Source of the DNA: a virus
Length of the DNA: 26,140 bases
Direction: 5' to 3' (one strand)
IMG/VR virus record: IMGVR_UViG_3300020437_000296
Span: 1 to 26,140 of that record
Made by a program: the position numbers and the translations under genes. Each line of letters opens with the position of its first letter. Within the stretch, counting starts at the first letter, position 1. Shown here in pieces: positions 7,226 to 15,900 of this stretch. The notes below the pieces were generated by a model, which ran no database searches, was not told the origin of the DNA, and saw only the letters and a list, made by a program, of their open reading frames with translations.

Positions 7226-8209
7226 CTAAAGTTGTGCAATATGTGAAAAACTTGGAGAAATAATGACTACACCATTACCTGATGCGTCTTGGTCGTCTGC
7301 ACGTAGAATATCCACTTGTGCTTGTAGATTTCCATCTACGTAGTCTTGTCCTACGTAGTAATTTTGTACATATAATTGAGAATATGGGTCTGTTGGATCC
7401 ATTGCAGGATATCCATCATCAAATTCTACTTTGATATCTATACTTTGTGTACCATTAAGTCTGCCATATATATTTAATTTGTTAGCAGAATAATATCCAG
7501 TTCCGCCTTTTGTATATAACAATGAATATGTTGAAGACAAAGATGTAAATCCTTGACCTGGTGTACCTACAGAATTTGGACTTTCAGTAAGGTTATGTGA
7601 TATTTTTACTGCACCGATACTTGAAAGAAGTTGATTCCATTGTACACTTTGATTGTGAGATGAATCATAACTTGTTAGAGATGTATCAATTCTTATTTGT
7701 CCACCTGTATTGAAGAAATGTCTTCTAGCATCTTCGCTACCAAATGCGGCTGAAAATTCCCAATATACATTACCTTGCCAAAGGGGTAAACCAGAAGTAT
7801 TGCCTGGAGCCCCAAACTGTTTACCATCTGACCACTTGTTTGACTCAAGTGTCATATACGCCAAGTCAAAGTTTAACTTGTTTGAACGTACATCTTCAAT
7901 ATCAGTTACTAAGTTTGGAATTAATTCTACAAGGTCTCCTGCTGAAGGGAAACCTGGATCATTACTATCTTCTGGAGATTGAATAGTTGTTGCTTGGTGT
8001 CTACCTGCAAACTTAAGTGCAGTTAAAAGATCCTGCATATGAGATGCATTAATCTTAGTACCAGGCGCCACATTTGCAATTACTAGTTGGTTCTGACCAT
8101 AGCCTGAATCACCAGCACCAATTCCAACAATCTCGTTTATATCATCTGCGAAACCGTTAAAATCGACTGCTCGTATCTTCCCTCCTAGTAAATAACTCTG
8201 TGGCGCCAT
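7226..8209 (-). CDS. Virion structural protein, tail/fibre type (paralog of the 304 aa protein)
   Basis: This 327 aa protein is rich in Gly, Ser and Asn. The N-terminal part (residues 11-70) has a DxxxxxxxxINEIVGIGAGDSGYGQNQ segment and a later QDLLTALKFA helix. Residues 150-204 hold a domain with FFNTGGQIRIDTSL, then QWNQLLSSIGAVKIS. Both parts have clear counterparts in the same order in the 304 aa gene just upstream (GVGGGYNQS; WFSAGGEIRISAS; SWEQLTAELGIYRIS). It lacks a signal peptide and membrane spans and ends in short beta-type segments. Position after the baseplate genes and composition indicate a tail-tip, fibre or spike component. It is the last gene of the structural block, followed within 2 nt by the cassette promoter. 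Receptor binding is plausible but not shown. Confidence 0.68.
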   Translation of the reverse strand: MAPQSYLLGGKIRAVDFNGFADDINEIVGIGAGDSGYGQNQLVIANVAPGTKINASHMQDLLTALKFAGRHQATTIQSPEDSNDPGFPSAGDLVELIPNLVTDIEDVRSNKLNFDLAYMTLESNKWSDGKQFGAPGNTSGLPLWQGNVYWEFSAAFGSEDARRHFFNTGGQIRIDTSLTSYDSSHNQSVQWNQLLSSIGAVKISHNLTESPNSVGTPGQGFTSLSSTYSLLYTKGGTGYYSANKLNIYGRLNGTQSIDIKVEFDDGYPAMDPTDPYSQLYVQNYYVGQDYVDGNLQAQVDILRADDQDASGNGVVIISPSFSHIAQL

Positions 8210-8243
8210 ATTAATACTCTCATTCTAATATAAGATAACAATC

Positions 8244-9158
8244 TTATAGGTTATCTGTTACTGTGAATGTAGGGTTAGTAATATTAACTGAACCACTAGT
8301 GTTACTCAATTTTAGTGATTGAATTGTCACAGTTGATGTACCAACAGCCTGGTCGGCACCTGTCCAAGACCACGGTCCATCATAACCAGAACCAGAACCA
8401 GAACGTGCCACGTGGGCATCTGCTAGTGTAGTTTTGATATAAATTGTTGCACCGTTTTTATAAGCCTCGATTGATATATAGTTTGAACTGTAATCTGAGT
8501 CATCTGCATATTCTTTTTTGATTTCTGCATATGAACCGCCTAAGTCTGAATACTTTTTACGTGTTGATGAATCAACGTTTGTTGAATCTGTGTCACGTAA
8601 AGAAATACGATAGATACCTAGTTCAGCCGTTAACTGTTCCCAAGATGTACCTTGTTGGTTGTTTGATGTGTCATTGTGTGATGCTGAAATTCTAATTTCA
8701 CCACCTGCCGAAAACCAAGCATTCATTGTTGCTTCATCTGTGAATGCAACTGAAACTTCTTGACTAATCGAACCGTTCCAATCTGACTGTGATTGTGATG
8801 TTTCATTACCCACTGTTACGTCCCAACCAGATGAATAATCCCAAGGATTATCAAATCTTGTTGAAATATCAGATACGAAACCTGCGGCTTCGTCTACATA
8901 TGCGGATGCTAGAATTACATCACCAGCATCAACAACTGTAAGTGGGTTAGTAATGTTATAATAATTCGCAACTTTTGCCGCCGCTGAATAGATTGAATCT
9001 TGATATGCGTCATCAATCTCGGTGGCAGAATTTGGGTTTGCCGCTACTGTGTGCGATTGATTGTAGCCACCGCCCACACCTGTACCATTAAGGATACTGT
9101 TAAGTGTGTCTCTCAGTGTGACTAAATCAGTAGCAGAAACTGGTTGACCTTGTGCCAT
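8244..9158 (-). CDS. Virion structural protein, tail/fibre type (paralog of the 327 aa protein)
   Basis: This 304 aa protein opens with VSATDLVTLRDTLNSILNGT, then GVGGGYNQS, then the QDSIYSAAAKVANYY helix. Residues 134-186 form a domain with a WFSAGGEIRISAS strand pair and SWEQLTAELGIYRIS, shared with the neighbouring 327 aa protein. The C-terminal third is Ser/Thr/Asn-rich beta-type sequence with a GSGSG linker, ending in SLKLSNTSGSVNITNP. The two genes are a tandem duplication with diverged C-termini, as expected for tail fibre or baseplate-edge proteins that contact a receptor. The start has an AGGAG ribosome site (GATTTAGGAGTAAGTAAAA then ATG). It belongs to the minus-strand structural block. 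The specific role is uncertain. Confidence 0.68.
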   Translation of the reverse strand: MAQGQPVSATDLVTLRDTLNSILNGTGVGGGYNQSHTVAANPNSATEIDDAYQDSIYSAAAKVANYYNITNPLTVVDAGDVILASAYVDEAAGFVSDISTRFDNPWDYSSGWDVTVGNETSQSQSDWNGSISQEVSVAFTDEATMNAWFSAGGEIRISASHNDTSNNQQGTSWEQLTAELGIYRISLRDTDSTNVDSSTRKKYSDLGGSYAEIKKEYADDSDYSSNYISIEAYKNGATIYIKTTLADAHVARSGSGSGYDGPWSWTGADQAVGTSTVTIQSLKLSNTSGSVNITNPTFTVTDNL

Positions 9159-9179
9159 TTTTACTTACTCCTAAATCAG

Positions 9180-9854
9180 TTATGTTAGTTGTATAGTTAT
9201 TGTGTAATCTATTACAACTGTTCTATTTGCTGATAATAACACAGGGTGAAAAGTCACGTGTGTTAACATCAGGGTCTTAGTCTCGTCCAATACACCAGAG
9301 TTCGTAACACCTGCTAAAAGACCAATCTCGTCAAATGTAAATGCCTGCACACTATTTGCATCAGTAGAACTATCCGTCGACGGAGTAGTAATCGTCGGAT
9401 CAGATAATTGTTGCATTGCCTCATAGTCATTATGTGACATTTCAACTTTGTAATTAATCTTTGATGTATTTTCTGGAACTAAATTCCCTCCTCCCATATC
9501 TTCACCAGGGTAGTAAACAGTGTTCACAGTCTCTTGTTGATATGTTTTGGAGTACAATGTTGAATTACTAGATGTTATTGGTAATCCATCATATGTAGTG
9601 AATACTCTTGGAGAGCGGTATGAAAGAGTAGTTGTAGAACTACTTCCACCATTACCAAATGCCATCCAATTAATACTCGGTGCCGCGCCAGAAGAATTTA
9701 CACTTGTTGGCTTACCAGCAAGTGCGGCTCCCAAAACGTACGCCATATTACCAGGATGTATCGCATTTTTCTTGTCCACAAGTACGGTTCCTGTCTCTTT
9801 ATCAAAGATTTTCAGTGTTCCAACTACTTGTGTTCGTATATTTTCTTTAAACAT
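9180..9854 (-). CDS. Virion structural protein, probable baseplate/tail-fibre component
   Basis: This 224 aa protein starts MFKENIRTQVVGTLKIFDKETG and is Ser/Thr/Gly-rich. Landmarks are HPGNMAYVLGAALAGKP, NWMAFGNGGSSSTTT and a late FTFDEIGLLAGV. A short DEIGL(F/L)A motif of this type recurs in many phage tail-fibre-region proteins, where it usually ends one strand of a small beta domain. It lies directly after the gp7-like gene and before the two tail proteins, where T4-like phages carry gp8-gp10-type baseplate and fibre-attachment genes. At 224 aa it is shorter than T4 gp8 (334 aa), so I do not assign it to a named T4 gene. A GATAAATA late-type octamer lies 25 bases upstream. Confidence 0.68.
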   Translation of the reverse strand: MFKENIRTQVVGTLKIFDKETGTVLVDKKNAIHPGNMAYVLGAALAGKPTSVNSSGAAPSINWMAFGNGGSSSTTTLSYRSPRVFTTYDGLPITSSNSTLYSKTYQQETVNTVYYPGEDMGGGNLVPENTSKINYKVEMSHNDYEAMQQLSDPTITTPSTDSSTDANSVQAFTFDEIGLLAGVTNSGVLDETKTLMLTHVTFHPVLLSANRTVVIDYTITIQLT

Positions 9855-9879
9855 ATTATTCTCTCTTAGTAATCTTATC

Positions 9880-9887
9880 TATTTATC
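9880..9887 (-). promoter_or_regulatory. Probable T4-type late promoter (GATAAATA)
   Basis: GATAAATA on the minus strand matches the T4 late consensus TATAAATA at seven of eight bases. It lies in the short gap between the gp7-like gene and the 224 aa gene, 25 bases upstream of that ATG. The identical octamer precedes gp25. A late promoter here would drive the tail-protein segment separately from gp25-gp6-gp7. Confidence 0.5.
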
Positions 9888-9908
9888 ATATTTTGATTAT
9901 ATACTATT

Positions 9909-12900
9909 TTATTGGTCCATCTCCTGTAGAACAATTTCTTTTGGTGTGTCAAGTACGTATGCTTTTGATGTTGTACCTAATCCTGTAGATATTCCTGTAT
10001 ATAATCCTCTATCTGAAATAGTTAATTTTGTGTTGTCTTTCTTGCTATATTGCATAATTTCAATGTTACCTGTAGTTTCATTTCTTAGTGCAATAAGTTT
10101 TCTATTCGTTTTTGAGGCTGTTTTAAATACAGATGCTTGATTGACTACCATTTCAGTTCCATCAAATGATAGTACTGTAGATTCGTCTTTAACATCTATT
10201 ATCCAACCTCTGCCGTACATATCATAGACAAACATTGTTGTCTTATCGTGTACAGTTTTGTTCTTATCTGTAAACTGGTCAACAAATACTATTGACGAGT
10301 CTAGTAATTTTGCAGTGACAAGACCTGTATCGAACCCACCTGTTTCAGCAGTTGCAATAAATCTTGTTCTAAGAAGTCTTCCTTGGTCATAAGTACCATC
10401 TTGAATTTGAGGAAGATTGCTTTGGTCAGCAACACTTTCATCGCCGCCATCGATTGTATCACCAATAATATATCTTGAATTGTTACCAAAGTCAAGGCTT
10501 ATTTCCATCTTTTCATCGATTGATGCAGTTATGTTTGCAGTTTCTTCTTTGCCATAAATTCTTTCTGTCTCACGTATCTTAGTATGATATGGTTTTGCCT
10601 CTGTGATATATTCAATTACATCATCATAACTATCACGTTGATAGATTGCATATTGTCTTAAGTTTCTATTGAATAGTTTTAAGTCAATGAAACTTGTTTT
10701 GAATATCCAATCTGGATGTGTCTTTTCTGTAAACATATAATTTACCATATCAAAGAATATCATATTTTGATATTTTGCATCATCATATGAATTTAACATC
10801 TCAAAAAATTCTTTTATTTGAACACCTAATGCATTTTCATAATATTGTGTATATTGGTTTGAATTTTCTGGGAACGCAATATCTGAATAAGATAATTGTA
10901 ATGCGTTCTTAGAACTATTAACTAATCTTAACGCACCTTCGTGTTCTACATAAAATTCATTGTGTGTTGGCAACTCTAACTTAAATGATTTGATACCATC
11001 TTGTCTGTATAGTTTCAACATATCAAATAGTCTTGTTGTAGATAGATAACCAAATCTTTTTATGTCTTTGTATTCTTCTGTTAAATACCAATCACCTAAA
11101 CTAAATGCTAAATCTTCAGGATCAATATAATCTTTGTATGCAGGGAATTGTGCAGTAAAATGTTTACTAGATAAAATCTTATTAGCCGATGTAGCAAAAT
11201 TTTCTCTTGCTCTTGTTATATCACTAAACCAATTATTTGGTTTTGGTCCTACTCTATAAATTCTAACAACATCACCTTCAACAATAGGAAGTTGATTGCT
11301 GATTAAAACTTGTGCTTGATTTGGATTACCTGTAATATTAAAACTTAAATAACTTGCAAGTACAATTTTTGAGTTAACTGTCACAACTGTATCATCAATA
11401 GATGCGTTTACTCCGTATACAGAATTGATTGCATCTAGTAACGGAGCAGGGATAACTGCATTATTAGGATCACCTAACATTGCTTGTGTTACTCTTTGAG
11501 CATATGTATTTGCAAATTCAATATTTGCTAACGAGTCAATCATTTGATTTCCAATACGATAGTCAAAAGGTTCTTCTTGGTAATCTTGTATTAAACACCA
11601 ATCTGCGTGTTGACTTCCTGGTTCTTCTTGACCTTCGTATTCTACTGTTAATTCAACTGTCTCATTTTCGAATATGTAAGCATTGTTACTAATCAATATT
11701 TTGTCAGTGGAGATAGGTATAAACTTATTATTGATGTCTCCACTTTCAATAAGCATTTTTATTTCTGCAATACTTAAAGTTTTACCACCAGTTGGTTCAT
11801 CACCTTCTTCTGACCAATAAAAATATTCTGTGATAGATTTATTTCTTTCAGTATCAAAATATACTTTTGATGTAAATGTTTCAACACCTTCAGGCAGTGT
11901 TTCACTTTTAGTCCATTTCTTAACATTGATTTCTGAACCTGGAACTAACTTGCCCCAATATCTCTGTACGAATTCTTCTTTTAATACTCTGTTAGAATAT
12001 CCATAATCATTGTATCTGTAGTAACGTGCTAGTGATGTATCCCACCAAGTAACACCTAACTTCTCATCAAGCCATAAATCAATATCTGTATTGTTATCAT
12101 AACCTGCAGGATCTTCCCAAGTAATATAATCTAAGTTCTTTATAATAGTACCTGGTAGTTTAAGATTTAGTGGATCATATAACTGATAATTGTAAAAGTT
12201 TTGTCCATCTTTTAATATTAGACGTTTGAAATAATCTACTTCGATTGTTTCTGCTTGTCTATGTCTTATATAAAGTGCGCCTGTTTGTGTATGTTGTAAT
12301 ACTGCCCAAGTGTCATCTAAGTATTTGTCTGCCCATATTATCGCAGGAGAATTTAATCCCAAGTCTGCGTAAAACTCATCAAATGTTTCAAATTGAAAGT
12401 TAGGAGTGAAACGTACAGACTTCCAACGCATTGCTTTAAAGTTTGCGTTACTTGTGATACTTGTATAATCTCTGAATAAACCTATTTTATCTAACATTGT
12501 TTGCGATGTACCACTGAAACTTAATGAAACGTTACCTGATGTAAACACCATTCTTCCATCACTTGTTACTTGTACATTGAACGTATTAGTTTGTGAGTTT
12601 ATATAATCTTTAAATTCGTTTGCTGAACTACTTGTAGTTGTTGTATTACTATATGTACCTGCAACTATTCCTAAATCTTGTAATGGGTTACCATTTACAT
12701 TTTCAATAACAATACTTGATTGTGGACTTGTAATTTGTAGTTGTCTTTGTGAAGTAGGTTCTTTTGAAGCCACTGTATTTGCTAATGAACCTAATGCTTG
12801 TGAGTTTATATCGTTAACAATATTGTCTAATGCATTTATTGTTTCTGTAGTATTAGAAAATCCTAATCTACCCATTGCACCAGCGGTTACTTCTGTTATT

Positions 12901-15900
12901 ACTAAGTTTGCATTGTTGCTTTGAATTTTTATACTACCACCTACAGACGATGCTGATACACCTACAATATTTAATGCATTGATTTGATTAGCAACACTTT
13001 GTGCAGTTGGATTACTGTTTGCATTATATGTTCCAGCAGTCATTCCGATATCTGTTAATGCAGTACCAGCCAAAGTCATACTTGAATTTGAACTTTGAAT
13101 TGTCAATAAACCACCTGTTGTAATTGTTGCAGTGATACCTGAAATTGTTGTTAAGTCTACTGCAATATTTTCAAACTTGCTTTCTCTAAAAGAAGTAGTT
13201 GTTGATAATCCTAAATCTTGTAATGCAGAACCTGACATTTCTAAAATACCAGCAGTTGTATCTAATACTAATTCATCGTTTGCAGTTTTACTTGCAATAA
13301 CATTTACAATATTTGTATTAATGTTAGTTATAACTGCATCAACATCATCTCCTGATGTTAGAGATAAAACTGTACCATTGATTTGGAATGGTTTGTTTTG
13401 TGGTATAGTAGGCGCTGACACTGTTCCAGTTACAGAAATATCTGCAAATGTTTTGGTAGTGCCATCTACAATAATAGTTTTGCCAGCAGTTACACTTGTA
13501 GATTCTGATACAGTAGATGTTTCACTAATTGCTTGTACTGAACTAAAGTCAACTGTTAAAGTTGTTCCGTCTATTGTTACTTGGTCACCTTGATTTGAAG
13601 TTAATGAGTTAGGACCAGTTGCTACAGTTCCTGTAAATGTAACAACAGTGTTTGTATTCTGAATTAATCCTTGATTGTTATAAACAATAATTCTTATTTG
13701 TTCACCTGGAGAAACAGAAGGATCAACTGTTGCACTTTGACCACCAATCAAAATACCACTTGATACACTTCCTGTTCCTGGTGTATATGTAAACGTTTCA
13801 CCTGCAACAACTAATGTATCTCCTGATGCTATAACTGGATTACTAACTGTACCAATTGCTTCAACACCTTGTTGTGATGAAGTAGGAACAAATAAACTAT
13901 TTGATGTTGAACTATCAATCTCAACAATCAATGGTTCATAGTTTAATTCAAATACTAGATATTCATAAACAGTTACACCATCAACTTCTCTTGTTCCGTT
14001 ACTTACAAGATAATAATAATCTGCAATTTCTGGATCGATAGTTTCATTTCTAATTTTAATATAAACACTTTCTGTAGTGTCAATTTGATTTGTTAAACCT
14101 ATATATAATTGATTATCTGATGTTTCACCTACGTATGCAATCTCGGCAACTTCACTTAAACGTCTAACATCCCATTCTCTGTTAGGATCAAATTGTATCC
14201 AAGCAACATCGCCTTCTAATAAATTTGATTTAATATTTTCTAAATCATATTCTGATTTTACTGTATAGTTTACATCTTCACTGTCTACATACCCTGTAGT
14301 TTTAATTGGAAATTGTTTTGGTAATGCTCTTTTACTAAACGGTACTTCAATAGGATTGAACATTACAGTATGTGGATCACTAACAATGTCAACTGTATTA
14401 ATAGTTTTCTTTGCCTCGTATCCAGTTAATAAATGCCCGTACTCACCTACTTTATATGCCCATATATCTTTATGAGTTATATCTTTAAAGTTGCCGTTGT
14501 TATTAATAATTCTGTTAACTGCGGAGTTAGATCCTTTATGTGCTAAGAAACCTTTATAAAAGTCTAATGCACTTTCTCTTTCTACTCCGTGATTTGCGAG
14601 ATAGTCTCTTTTGTTAAAACCAATTTGTGTTTCTTTTAGTCTGTTAACTATTTCTAAGTTTTGGTCTACTAATGTATCTCTATAAAATTTTGTATCTGAT
14701 GTAACAGTTTCAAAGTTAGGTATTAACTCATTTCGATATGTTAAGTAACCATCAACTGTTAATGTTCCATCCCAATTTGATGTTCTGTTACAATCAATCT
14801 TAACTCTTAAATTTCTATTGTGTAATTTAGGATCATAGATAATGTCGCCATAACTATCAACTCTATCTATAACGAATGCGTGTTCAACATCTTGTATATC
14901 TATTTTCATACCATACACAGGAACATTACTATTAAAGTGAATTGTTTTACCGTCAGTATTAAATTTAATTTCTGTATTTGGTACTAGTCTTCCTGATGCA
15001 TCAACTACACGATAAAAGTTTTTATGTGTTTCTCTTGCAACTGTTGCCACACCATATGGTGCAGTAAAACTACCTGTGACTAACATTGGAGACAGAGTAA
15101 TGAATTCTCCTAATGTATGACTTTCTGTAGACCATTCTAAAAACTTGTATAATAATTGTTCGAAATCAATTACATTACCTTCATCGTCTTGGTCTGTAAA
15201 TCCCCAACCTATAAGTTTTAGATATTCTTGATAACCTAACATCAAGTGAGCAACTTCGTCTATGCTTGTTAATACTTTTCCATAATTGTATGATTTAACT
15301 TGGTCGTTTTGAAATTTTTTATATCCATTAGCAGTTACGATATTTTCTCTTGGCCATTCTGAAACTTGTTTCCAATCTTCTACGTTATCATCGAATAGTG
15401 TAGTAGATGTGTGTTCTCTCAAACATACAAAAGGTTGACCATTATATTTTATGTAACTATCTAATCTATAGAATTCACCTTCTTGCCACTCATTAAGATT
15501 CATTCTATCACCTTTAGTATTAAATGATTTGGCACCACTTGCCTTATCCCATTCCATTGCAAAGAATGTAGGATTTATATCATCATACCCTTGAACTTTA
15601 TATCCAAAGTTTCTTGTCTTAGGTTGAGAAATCATAACCCATTGACTATAATCAAATACGATAGTTTGATTTAATTCTTTTGTAGATTGTCCTGTATATC
15701 TTCTTCTGTAATATTTTCCATCTGCATTATTAAGTACAATATCGCCTTGTAAATAATTTGCCGTTTGTGCAATATCATAAGTTGGATATGATGCATCTAA
15801 AGAAACTTTTTCAATTAGTATTGCACTAAAGAATTCACTTCTGTTTGGTTCACCAGAATGAATAACTAAATCGAAATTATCTTTTGGTATTTCTGTAAAT

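Noticed and set aside
9547-10140. A 197-codon plus-strand frame
   Set aside because: It lies antisense across two structural genes and the promoter gap, has no ribosome site, and its hydrophobic composition is typical of an antisense shadow.
13132-13593. A 153-codon plus-strand frame within the gp7-like gene
   Set aside because: It is antisense to the repeat region, and its valine/serine-rich content reflects that region's codon bias. No start signal is present.
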